From the NCBI GenBank assembly GCA_027886185.1, contig WOAB01000476.1, positions 5,518,001-5,582,000 of the forward strand: a stretch of DNA of 64,000 nucleotides, in the 5' to 3' direction. This stretch comes from Rheum nobile (lineage: Eukaryota > Streptophyta > Magnoliopsida > Caryophyllales > Polygonaceae). The notes under the pieces were generated by a model. That model saw only the letters and a program-made list of their open reading frames with translations. It made no database searches and had not been told where the DNA came from. The first letter of the stretch is position 1, and each line of letters starts with the position of its first letter. The position numbers and the translations under genes were made by a program. Positions 45,186-55,358 of the stretch are shown here, one piece after another.

Positions 45186-47945
45186 GCCATATAGACCGCG
45201 TCCACTATGCCCCCATCTGGTCACACTTCATCTCCTTCAGGCGCTAGCAAGAAGAAGCACAATGCCACAGCTGGGACACCAAGTGCCCCACATCATTCGT
45301 TGCCCCCAGCGCATCCTTTTGGTCAGGCCCAGTGACCTCACTGCATGTGTCACTGGCAAAGCGCCATGTTTTCTACTTGTGCCAACCTCGTGCATACCAG
45401 AATCGTCGAAGAACGCGGTCTTACCATCATCGATCGCGAAGTTGCTTGCCACGTTCCAAGACGTATTCCCAGATGAGTTGCCATAAGGATTACCTCCCCT
45501 GAGAGGCATTGAGCACCAGATTGATCTTGTTCCAGGTGCTTCTTTGCCCAACTGCGCTGCTTATCGAGCTGGTCCAGAAGAGACCAAAGAACTACAGTGC
45601 CAAGTCCAAGAATTGTTAGATCGCGGGTACATAAGGGAATCTCTTTCCCCTTGTGTTGTGCTTGTGATCCTTGTGCCCAAGAAAGATGGAACCTAGAGAA
45701 TGTGTGTTGATTGCCGTGCCATAAACCAGATCACAGTTAAGTATAGGCACCTTATTCCCCGCCTTGATGATATGCTTGATGAACTTCATGGCGCGACACT
45801 CTTCTCCAAGATTGATTTGAATGGAAGACGGCATTCAAAACCAAGTATGGGCTCTACGAGTGGCTTGTCATGCCCTTTGGGCTCACGAACGCGCCCAGCA
45901 CATTCATGCGCGTGATGAACCACATGTTGAGATATTTCCTTGGCAAGTTTGTTGTCGTTTATTTCGATGACATACTTGTGTATTCCCGGAGCCTCGAAGA
46001 CCATGCCGATGACCTTCGACAAGTGTTAGAGTGTCTTCGCCAAGAGCACCTATTCGCCAATATGGCTAAGTGTTCCTTTTGCTCCGCATCAACCAACTTT
46101 CTGGGCTACATTGTTAGTAGTGATGGTTTACGCGTTGACGAGGAAAAGATCGCGGCCATCAGGGACTGGCCCACGCCTACAACTCCGACACAAGTGCGAA
46201 GCTTTCTAGGTCTCACGGGCTTTTATCGGTGTTTTGTATGTGACTTTTCCTCCATTTCCGTGCCACTTCACGAGCTCACCAAGAAAGGAAGCACAGTTTT
46301 GTGGCAGGATTCCCATGAACGCGCCTTCTCCTCCTTGAAGACCGCGTTATGCCAAGCGCCATTGTTCCAGCTTCCAGATTTCACCAAACACTTCGAAGTA
46401 GAGTGTGATGCCTCTGACATAGGCATTGGTGGTGTGCTATACCAAGAAAAGAGGCCAATTGCCTACTTCAGTGAGAAGCTAACAGGGGCCACTCTCAATT
46501 ACCCCACCTACGACAAAGAGCTTTATGCCTTAGTACGCGTGCTAAAGACTTGGCAACACTATCTCTGGCCGCGTGAGTTTGTCATCCACAGTGATCATGC
46601 CGCGTTGAGCTACTTGAAGAGCCAAGCTCACCTCAATCGCCACCATGCTCGCTGGGTGGAGTTTCTGGACTCAAGTGCAAACTAAGATTTTGGGTTTTGC
46701 TTTGATTAAAGATTTATATGCTAGTGACCCGTTCTTTGCCCCTATTCTTGAGCACTGCCTGAGATCGCGTGAGTTTGAGACGTTTTACCTTTATGAGGGT
46801 TATTTGTATAAAGCTAGTCGTCTATGCATTCCTAGATCTTCCATTAGGCTTCTATTGATTGAGGAAGCACACGCGAGTCATGGACACTTTGGGATTAGGA
46901 AGACCTTAGATGCGCTGAGAGAACATTTCTTTTGGCCTAACATGACCCACCAAGTGACTAGGTTTTGTAGGAGTTGTGTGACTTGCCAGAGAGCCAAAGC
47001 TAAGTCTAGTCCTCACAGCCTCTACACTCCTTTGCCCACTCCGAGTGCCCCCTGGAAATATTTGTCTATGGATTTCATCACGGGTTTGCCCCTCTCTAGA
47101 CGAGGTAAAGACTCTATTTTTGTGGTCGTAGATAGATTTTCTAAGATGGCACATTTTATAGCTTGTAAGACCACCCATAGTGCTAGTGAGATTGATGATT
47201 CATTCTTTGAGCATATGGTATGTCTTCACGGAGTCCCGCATACCATTGTTAGTGACAGGGATTCAAAGTTTGTTGGTCATTTTTGGAGAACTCTTTGGGG
47301 AAAGCTAGGGACCAAACTCCTATTCTCGACTAGCTACCACCCCCAAACCGATGGCCAAACAGAGGTCACCAATAGAACTCTAGGAGCCCTCCTTCGCACG
47401 ATGCTTAAAGCCAACCCTAAGCGTTGGGAGGACTTACTATCAATTGTCGAGTTTTGTTACAATATATGCAGGCACACATCGACCAAGTTGACACATTTTG
47501 AGGTGGTGTATTGCATCAACCGCTTGACACCACTGGATTTGTCGCCGCGCCCTCTCCGCGATCCAGTGCATATATCCGCCTCACATTGCGCTGAGCAAGT
47601 CCAATAGCTTCATCGAAAGACCAAGGAGCAGCTGGAGAGGAGGGTCGCGCAGTATGCCTCGCAAAAGAATTCAGGCCGCCGCCGCGTCGTCTTTGCCCCC
47701 GAAGATCTTGTCTGGGTGCATCTACGAAAAGAGAGGTTTCCCTCGCGGCGAAAACACAAACTGGCACCGCGTGGGGATGGCCCCTATCGTGTGATAAAGG
47801 CCATAGGGGACAATGCTTATCAACTCGACCTCCCACCAGATTTTGGAGTCCACGCGTCCTTCAACGTGGCAGACTTGACTCCATATGTTGAGCCAGAGTT
47901 TGATGATGGTGAAGCGGAGATGCTTCACAGCCAAGTAGGGGAGAG
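45186..47945 (+). pseudogene. Element B pol: RT, RNaseH, integrase
   Basis: RT begins near 45455 (DVFPDELP), with PKKDGT*RMCVD at about 45690, then HLIPRLDDMLDELHGATLFS and KIDL. A deletion of about 40 nt removes the RSGYHQ region at 45819. RT resumes with the YGLYEW region, then MPFGLTNAPSTFMRV and the catalytic VVYFDDILVYS (45955-45987). RNaseH: FEVECDASDIGIGGVLYQ (46396) and HSDHAALSYL. A frameshift near 46680 leads to integrase: H..H and CVTC (46865-46990), core MDFITGL, VSDRDSKFVGHFW and GQTEVTNRTLG. A stop lies at 47606. The C-terminal domain (FAPEDLVWVHLRKERFPSRR ... GPYRVIKAIGDNAYQLDLP) stays open into the 3' LTR. Confidence 0.9.
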
Positions 47946-48171
47946 TGATGTGACCCTGCCTCCCATGATGGCCCAAGATGAGGAAGAAGCCATGAGCCTA
48001 CGCTCAAAGGGCCCAGTAACAAGGTCTAGGTCCAAGGCCATCACCACCGCCGTCACATCACTTATCGCACGCGCCGCCGCCCGCCAAGGAAGCCCAGAGA
48101 CCAATCCAAGGCTCGTCGTCCTCTCCACCATCGGAAGTTCTAAAGACTGTGAAAAGGCCGCGTTCTTTTGA
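47716..48171 (+). CDS. Element B integrase C-terminal domain, extending 74 codons into the 3' LTR
   Basis: The frame runs without a stop from VHLRKERFPSRRKHKLAPRG through NVADLTPYVEPE into the LTR at 47946. There it continues as DVTLPPMMAQDEEEAMSLRS, then GPVTRSRSKAI and ends CEKAAFF at 48171. Integrases of Reina elements end in this GPxTRxRxK-type tail. Because the tail lies in U3, each LTR of the family carries a copy of it. Confidence 0.75.
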   Translation: MHLRKERFPSRRKHKLAPRGDGPYRVIKAIGDNAYQLDLPPDFGVHASFNVADLTPYVEPEFDDGEAEMLHSQVGESDVTLPPMMAQDEEEAMSLRSKGPVTRSRSKAITTAVTSLIARAAARQGSPETNPRLVVLSTIGSSKDCEKAAFF

Positions 48172-48874
48172 AGACTGTGCCACCTCGTCGTCTAACGCGA
48201 TGATCTCTTCAAAGCCGTCAACGCGTCCATGAGTTTCACGCGTTCTTTTTAAGACATTATCTATATTTGGTATTTCCATCTTGTTTAGATAGTTTCCTTA
48301 TTTGCAACGTTTTAGATAGTTTCCTTATTTATAGCATTTAAGATAGTTTCCTTTTATCTTGTAGGGTTTGTGCCTTTTGCATGCTTGCATGGGCTAGCCC
48401 TTAGGCTCGTTTCGACCCAAGCCCATTAGGTCTTGGTCGAGACCCCTTCCCTATTTATACCCTACTTTGTACTCTTTATTTCTCACGTTCAAAGTTAAAG
48501 TTCAAGGTTTAAAGTTGAGTGTTAATCCCTCCTTTCCTTGATTGGACGTCACCCATATCCCTCTCATCCCCATTCACTCCGCCGTCGACGCTACGGCAAC
48601 CACTCGATCTCCATCGATCTTATCCCCTCCGCAGTCGATGCTACGACATCAACGACTTGTCCCTTCAAGTCGTCTATCCCTCCATTCAATCGCTTCCGCC
48701 ACCACTATCCATACTCCTATCAACTCGCTTCCATCTCCACCGTGATCACCACCACCACCATCATCGCGTTCTTCCGTTCGCGATCACCACCACTGTGACG
48801 TTCAGACGTGACTTCCCAACCAAGACTAGATCAAAGGCGTCTCATTTGACAACACAGGAGGCAAGGACACATCA
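47946..48874 (+). repeat. 3' LTR of element B
   Basis: 929 bp. It keeps CTATTTATACCCTAC (48451-48465) that the 5' LTR has lost. It is followed by AAGTC. Confidence 0.93.
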
Positions 48875-48879
48875 AAGTC

Positions 48880-49903
48880 CCAAGAAACTGCACACCTCCT
48901 TCACATTCTGAGGACGCTTCCAGTTGGCTACCACTTCAATCTTCTGGGGGTCAACCATAACCCCATCCTCATTGATCACATGGCCTAAGAAATCCATTTA
49001 CTTGATCCAAAAGTCACACTTAGACAACTTTGCATACAGCTTATTTTGTCTAAGGACTGACAAGGTGATTCGAAGGTGCTCCTCATGAGCCTCCTCACTC
49101 GGGGAATAGATCAGAATATCATCGATGAAGACCACCACGAACTTGTCCAAATATTGGTGGAAACATCTATGCATCAGATCCATGAAGACTGCCAGAGCAT
49201 TAGTAAGCCCAAATGGCATGACTACGAACTCGTAGTGCCCATACCTCGTCTAGAATGCAGTCCTTGGAATATCTTCATCACGAATCCTGAGCTGATGGTA
49301 ACCAGATCTCAGATCGATCTTGGAAAAGACTTTTGCTCCCTGCAGTTGATCCGACAGATCATCTATCCTAGGCAACGGATATTTATTCTTGATAGTGACC
49401 TTGTTCAACTCTCGATAGTCGATACACAGTCTGAATGATCCATCCTTTTTCTTGACAAACAAGACCGGAGCGCCCCAAGGCGATGCACTCGGCCTTATAT
49501 ACCCTTTCTCAAGAAGGTCCTCGAGTTGCTTCTTTAACTCTTGCATCTCCGCTGGAGCCATCCAATAAGGTGCTTCCGAAATCGGCACGGTTCCAGGCTC
49601 GAGATCAATAGTGAACTCCACGTCATGATTCGGGGGTAAATCGGGAATCTCATAAGGAAAGACATCCGGGTACTCGCATATGACAAGAATATCAAGAACT
49701 GAAGTCTCATCCCTCTTGGGCGTATCCAGATAGCACAGGTACCCGACACAACCTTGTCGAAGTAGCTTACACGCAGCCATCGCATTGATGAGCTTTCCGT
49801 TATCAGCGTCATTACGACCCTTGAACTTGCATACAAACTGGCCCCCTGATGAAACGGTCACAGTCCTTGAGCTGAAATCGATTACTGCCCCATGATGCGT
49901 CAG
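48880..49903 (-). pseudogene. Element A RT and start of RNaseH
   Basis: The frame 49861-49250 carries the RT start (VCEYPDVFPYEIPDLPP-like), SEAPYWMAPAEMQELKKQLE, LFVKKKDGSFRLCIDYREL and KIDLRSGYHQLRI. After a stop at about 49253 (CAG to TAG relative to E) it continues as VVMPFGLTNALAVFMDLM and the catalytic VVFIDDILIYS (49219-48998). A stop (about 48997) precedes MDFLGHVINEDG and PQKIEVVANWKRPQNVKEV. It is cut at 48880 by element B and continues at 27546. Confidence 0.88.
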
Positions 49904-51476
49904 TCAATCCATCCTGAAAATAATGTCGTATGAAGCCATGGCTGTACAGATCAGATCCTCTTCGAACTTCCGACCTTGAATAGTAATCGGAAATTCCGAC
50001 AGACGCTTGGTCCCTACTAACTGTTCACCATTGGGAAGATTCACCACAAAAGGCTTGCAAGACTCATTGCATACTAAGCCTAACTTACTCACACAGTTCT
50101 CCGAAATGAAAGTATGAGTGGCACCCGAATCAAACAATATACACACATAAGTAGAATGGAGGTATAGAGTACCTTGAGCAATCAGAGCATTCGGTCCGTC
50201 AGCCTCACGCATCTCATATAGCCGCTGACCTTGACCTCCAGAAGCAGCTGGGGATTTCCCCTTATTCTGAGCAGTTGTCTGCGTCGAAGGGCTAGGAGTT
50301 TCAACCGGCTTGAATCGGGGTCGGTTGTTATGGCTAACAGACCCTTGCTGTGACTCAGCTCCCTTCTGTCTCCTTTGCGGACAAAATGTATGCAAGTGCC
50401 CCTCATTTCTGCAGGCAAAACACGTCCTCTTATCCTTCGGACACTCGTTGCTCTTATGCCCCGGTGTTTTACAGTTGTAACACTAGATCGGGTTCTTGCC
50501 CTGGCCCTAGCGTTGCGTAGAACCTGCCTGTGTGGCCTCCGTCCTAGCCCGATCAGACTTGGCAAAATGCGACGGTGGCACGGGTCGTTTAAACCCACTA
50601 GCCTGAGGCTGGCTCTGCGCCGGTCTCTGGCGATTGTGCTTCTTCGTCGACTCCTCCAGAGTCACCTCTAATTTATAGGCGGCATCCACGTACTGCTCCA
50701 GAGTAGAGCACCCGTGGCGCACCATCAATGGATTGATGTCTGGGTTCATCCACTCGTGGAAATGCTAGATCTTCTGCTCCTCACTGGACACTTCTGGCCC
50801 AACATACTGCAATAGGTGATTAAACTTGGCCGCAAGCTCAGTCACCTTCAACCCATCTGTCTTCGGGTACAGGAACTCCTTATGCTTCTCCTCCCTCATA
50901 GCACGGGAAAAGAAACGGTCGGTCATTTTCATCTTAAACATTCCCCAGTTCAGCCCGGGATGATCCGCTAAACCAGTGCCCTCCCACCATTCGCTAGCAA
51001 CATCCTTCAGCTGAAGGGAAGCAATGTGCACTTTCTCAGCTTCAGTGCACTCAACGTTTCTAAACAACCTTTCCATGTGCGAGAACCAATACGGCACTCA
51101 GACTAGTTCTCCAGTACCATCATAGCTGTCAGGTCTCATTGAGCTAATGGCCTTTAAAGCTCGGCCATAGTTCCCTCTATTCCTGATGGCGTCATCCTGA
51201 GGTACATGAACCGTTGGCTCCTCAAATTCAGGGATCACCTGAGGAACCGGAACATCCTGTGCCTGTGGTGCAACTGGCCGAATTGTCTCGGTGACCGCTT
51301 GCATAATGATCCCCCGAATAACTTCTATAGCCGCAGCGTCAAACACCACTTGAGGATTGGCCGGAACTTGGCCACTGCCCACGGGGTTGGCCACTGCCCA
51401 CGGCATTCGTCAGATTCAGCCTGGGGTTGTTGATTGGCCCAACACCAACACGAATAGTGTTTCTTGTGTTCACCAT
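49904..51476 (-). pseudogene. Element A gag and protease
   Basis: Gag starts at 51476 (MVNTRNTIRVGVGPINNPRL). A 19-bp tandem duplication (51368-51403) shifts the frame. Capsid: RNRGNYGRALKAISSMRPDS, then a TGA at about 51098, WFSHMERLFRNVE, VASEWWEGTGLADHPGLNW and MTDRFFSRAMREEKHKEFLY. A TAG replaces Trp near 50767, and another TAG (CAG in C) precedes the first knuckle (CYNC..) near 50485. A second knuckle (CFAC...H) follows. The protease active site is CILFDSGATHTFIS near 50140. A TGA replaces Trp near 49906. Confidence 0.88.
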
Positions 51477-51711
51477 CTGTTTACCGATCAATTTCCCAAG
51501 TATTTCACAACATTAAAATCACACTTTTAAAATGTACAACACATAAAATTGACTTGGAATAGATCAAACTGGTAAACTTTTATTGATGGAGTGAACTGAA
51601 ACCAAGCTGATGAGTTTTTACAAAATCCCTCCTAAACGAAAAGACAAAATTGCTAGGAGGCTACAACTCTAACAAAACAAAACAACTAGAAATGGAAATT
51701 ACTAAGACATG

Positions 51712-52907
51712 CTACTGATCCTTTCCAGGTGCCATGAAGAGTTTCCTATACCCATCGAACCTTTGACATCTTCTCTTCGGAAGTGGACCATCCTCGGGTT
51801 CCGGTGTCGGACTCCTCGACCTACTAGGACCCGGAGCACACGGCTCCTCTCTAGGCCTCAGAACACTTGGCCCTTCTCCGACCACATGAACATTTGGCTA
51901 TTCCCTGGGAACAGGAACACTCGGCCCCTCCCCATGTACTGGTGGGTAACAAAACTCCTCAAGGAACCCTGGGTGGAAATCCGCCCTGTTCACCTCGTAA
52001 TGAGGGTTGAGTAGCAGCTTGGCCTGCCTGATGTTCTCCTGGAGCTCGTGGACGTCCTCCAGCATACGGGAGAGACCGAGTTCAGTCTCGTAAGTCCTCT
52101 CCTCCATATCGTACAAGGCATTCGTCCACTCCTCCATACGCTCCACAAGCACTCGGGGCCTAAGCCTGGCCTGTTGGGTCGGAACCACCCTCGGGGCACC
52201 CTTCGATTCCCAAGGCATTGCCCTCATGCGAGCACGCTCAGCCATCTCCTCCACCTGGCGACGAGCCTCGGAGGAAGCCATCCCACTCTGATGAAGCACG
52301 TGCCGAGAAGCAGGGCTCACCATCGGCCTTCTCGGTGTGAGGATATATTGTGGGTCTACTGGTGCATCCAGCGGCCTATACCTCTTCCTGTCGATACCCG
52401 AAATCCCAAGCGCCTCCCAAGCGGCAGGGGACAAGGGCGTGTACTCCTCATCAGGCGGCAACTCTGGACTCGGGAAAATGAACTGCATTCTCGGGTCCTC
52501 ACTGTCCTCAAGCAGGTGTTCTAGGTCATCTGACTCATAGCCGAACTCCTCGAGGTCCTCTTCGGGGTCCTCCTCCTCCGGATCTTCTTCTTCTTCCGGG
52601 TCCTCCTCTGGATCCTCCTTGGGATCCTCCTCCTCGAAGGCATCGTCGAAGTACCCTCCATTGTACTCCTCCGACTCCTCCTTTGTGTCCTCCCTCGGGT
52701 CTGCTTTGGGCTCCACCTCGGGACCCCTTGCCACATCGACACTAGCACTACCGACTCCTCGAGTACGGTCTTCACCACCTCGGGTGGACAACTTGGCTCC
52801 CCAACCTCAGCGCATCTAGGGGGAACCGGAAACTCAAGCCCAACTGGAGGTGACGGAATCACCTCGGCTTCCTTCCTACTCCTGAGTTGCGATACGAATG
52901 CGCCCAT
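51712..52907 (-). pseudogene. Pre-gag extra ORF ('ORF0') of element A, longest copy
   Basis: It starts ATG at 52907 with MGAFVSQLRSRKEAEVIPSP, again G2 and S6 of a myristoylation pattern. After a one-base frame change near 52780 the frame 52791-51898 holds DPREDTKEESEEYN, an acidic repeat (EEDPKEDPEEDPEEEEDPEE), FIFPSPELPPDEEYTPLSPA, a Pro/Arg-rich stretch and a predicted coiled coil (VLVERMEEWTNALYDMEERT ... LEDVHELQENIRQAKLLL). After a TAG at about 51898 comes the basic tail REEPCAPGPSRSRSPTPEPE then YRKLFMAPGKDQ, stop at 51712. It lies between primer site and gag, on the gag strand. Unknown function; about 400 residues when complete. Confidence 0.75.
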
Positions 52908-53160
52908 ATCTTGCGAGGCGACGAGAAAGGATTAGTCTTTCTAAATATAGAAGCGAACTTACTATATCAGACTGGAAAAGAAGGCACAACCTGAATGGCA
53001 GGGATTTTAAAATAATACATTTTACTCAAGTATGATTTTGTTCAAAATTTTAGACTTTTGGAATTAACCACAAATTTCTCAACACGAACGGGTAAATGGT
53101 TTATAAAAATTTTGTTTTAGGTAAAACGATTTGAAAACCCAACCCGTTTTAAAAATTTTA

Positions 53161-53172
53161 GCTCTGATACCA
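53161..53172 (-). promoter_or_regulatory. Primer-binding site of element A
   Basis: The minus strand reads TGGTATCAGAGC, 4 bp from the 5' LTR. Confidence 0.9.
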
Positions 53173-53176
53173 AATC

Positions 53177-55358
53177 TGTAACACCCCCAAATTTTGCCTT
53201 GAAAGTATTACCGCCAGTGACCTCAGAATACACGTCTGGGGTCACCCAAGGCTAAATCATTTTATAACAACCATATAATAATACAAACTTTATTAAATAT
53301 TATAAAGATTACCGAATATTATTCAACCAACATCGTGGTCTTACAATTGTTCTCATTCAAATACAAAACCAAATACAGAATTATTTAACACAGCAGAAGT
53401 CTTTGAAAATTAATAAACGCCATAAAGGGTCTTGATCAGAGCGATCTCACGCCTAGGATCTTCAACCTTGGAAAAACACTTTAAACCATCATCTGCCCTC
53501 ATCATCGTATTCTGGCCTTCACGGAAAGGGGCGTTTACCTGATGTGCCATATGAGACGGATGACACCAGCCAACCATGCAAAGGAAAATAACCGGTTGGT
53601 TAGTCTAATGAAAGACTATGCAAGGGAAAAATAGAAAAGGTTCTGAGTAGTCATATTAGATTACACCTGTCGCTTCTCGAATAATAACTGATGACGACAA
53701 TGAACCTCAACACTTCTAAGGAAACATACGAAAAGGTATGATCAAGAGAAGACTCCAAAAGATTGAGTCTTATGGGAAACGTATGAAGAGAAGACTCCAA
53801 AAGATTGAGTCTTAAGGGAAAGTAGGACAAGTGTTTGGGAACGTTATAGTTTCACACAAGCTTTTAAAACGACTTGATCATTTGGGTCCACGACCAACCT
53901 CACCGCGCAATGCGAATCTAGATTGGAAAGAAGACTTACTCTAACCGAAGTCCGGGTGGGTTCCAAGTTGTACTTCTCGCCCAAAGGTTCATTAATTATG
54001 TCCATAACCGCACTTATCTTATTTACTTACAAAACGTACATTTACGTTAAAGCTTTTAGGGTATATCATCTCATCACGAGAGATATCTTGGGAATAAATC
54101 CCGATTGTCGACATCAGCTGTGTGCACCTACCCTGAGTAAGGGTACAGTCATGACCAGATAGTACTAGGGCAAAATCCTCCTAATACCAGTTATAAAGAA
54201 ATGACTAGACCTCACAAGGTACATAGCGTTCCTACGAATACTCGTTCTAACTACACATTAAATTCACACAATAATCCACACCAATACCATCACGGTAATA
54301 ACAGGTATAATAGCGTTGTTTCTAGCAATATATACAACCTATTATAATATCATATTTTAATCACATCATTTTATAAAATCTATTCCCAAACTAAAACAAC
54401 ACTTCACTCCATTTTAATTAACAATCAAGCAATTGATAATTAAAGGAAATATGGAATGATAAGCAAGAGTGAACCGTCACTTGCCTTAATGTAGCTGAAT
54501 TGGCGATGTCGGGTTTCGGGATCTGGAATCTGGTTATGGATTTCTATGACAACGACGAAACCCTAGGTTAGACACAAAACGGACGAAACGATACGAACGA
54601 AAACGATATGAATCGAAAGGAACAAAGGCTAAGCCATGACCATGGTTGTCCAAGCCACGATCATGCTTGCTACGGCAAGCCACAGTCGCGGTTTGGACTT
54701 CCGCGGTCACGGAATTATGGGCAGTGTCGCGGTCGCGGAATTCATCCCCGCGATCGCGGATTCCCTTTCCGACACGACTCTCCTCCGGCTTCGAGGCTTA
54801 CCGACAATGCGAATGACCACCTTGGCTTCGAATGAAGGCTCACCACCAGCACCACTATTGCCTAGCCTCCAAGACAACTCTGGTGACACCACCAATTCCG
54901 ATGACACTCCGACGAGGGCAAGAACTCAGGAGAGGGCACGACAACGAGAAAGAGAGAGAGAGATGCAGTGGATGATGATTCTGGGGTGAGAGCCTCCTAT
55001 TTATAGGACAAAGGGGAGCTCAACGTCGAGAAGACCAATCGATCGGCATCCCCAATGGAGAAACGGCGGCATCTGAACCGACAAAACGCTGAAAGAAACG
55101 AAGGAGATGATGAACAACGTTTCCACGGTCGCGGAAACACTTTCGCTGTCGTGGAAATGCCACGATCGCGTCTGTTGGCCTCTGGTCGCGGTTTCACTCG
55201 TGGACTTATGCTAGAATTTACTTTTAGCACCCTTAAAAAATTTCTAAGGCCCAAAAATGCATTAAACGTATATTATAACGTTCAAAAGATTATTACAGAA
55301 ATTGCCCATTATGTCCTTTTTACAAAATGATAGTTTGAGACTTTTAGGGGTTATTACA
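53177..55358 (-). repeat. 5' LTR of element A
   Basis: 2182 bp. The TATA-like CTATTTATAGG is present near 55000. GC-palindrome clusters lie at 54680-54765 and 55120-55200. It is followed by GAATG. Confidence 0.93.

Larger units (their letters stand above)
27547..48874 (+). mobile_element. Reina-type chromovirus B (with D and C nested inside)
   Basis: LTRs 27547-28452 and 47946-48874 both run TGATGTGACCC to GGACACATCA and are flanked by AAGTC (27542-27546, 48875-48879). The primer site follows the left LTR, so B is on the + strand, inserted head-on into the pol of A. It holds gag (32737-34564), then gag-end, protease, RT, RNaseH and integrase (44517-47945). D lies in its leader and C in its gag. 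The LTRs differ at about 10 of the first 156 positions. A solo LTR of the same family is at 19905. Confidence 0.95.
23249..55358 (-). mobile_element. Tekay/Del chromovirus A (with B, C and D nested inside)
   Basis: LTRs 23249-25411 and 53177-55358 both run TGTAA(T/C)ACCCCC to GGTTATTACA on the + strand. They are flanked by GAATG on each side (23244-23248, 55359-55363). The primer site (53161-53172, minus) and polypurine tract (25412-25425) fix the minus orientation. Order in transcription: ORF0, gag, protease, RT, RNaseH, [B inserted], end of RNaseH, integrase, chromodomain. By eye the LTRs differ at about 7 of the first 112 positions. Many in-frame stops make A inactive. Confidence 0.95.

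Noticed and set aside
53161..53172. tRNA gene fragments at the TGGTATCAGAGC sites
   Set aside because: They are primer-binding sites 2-5 bp from LTR ends. No tRNA body is present.
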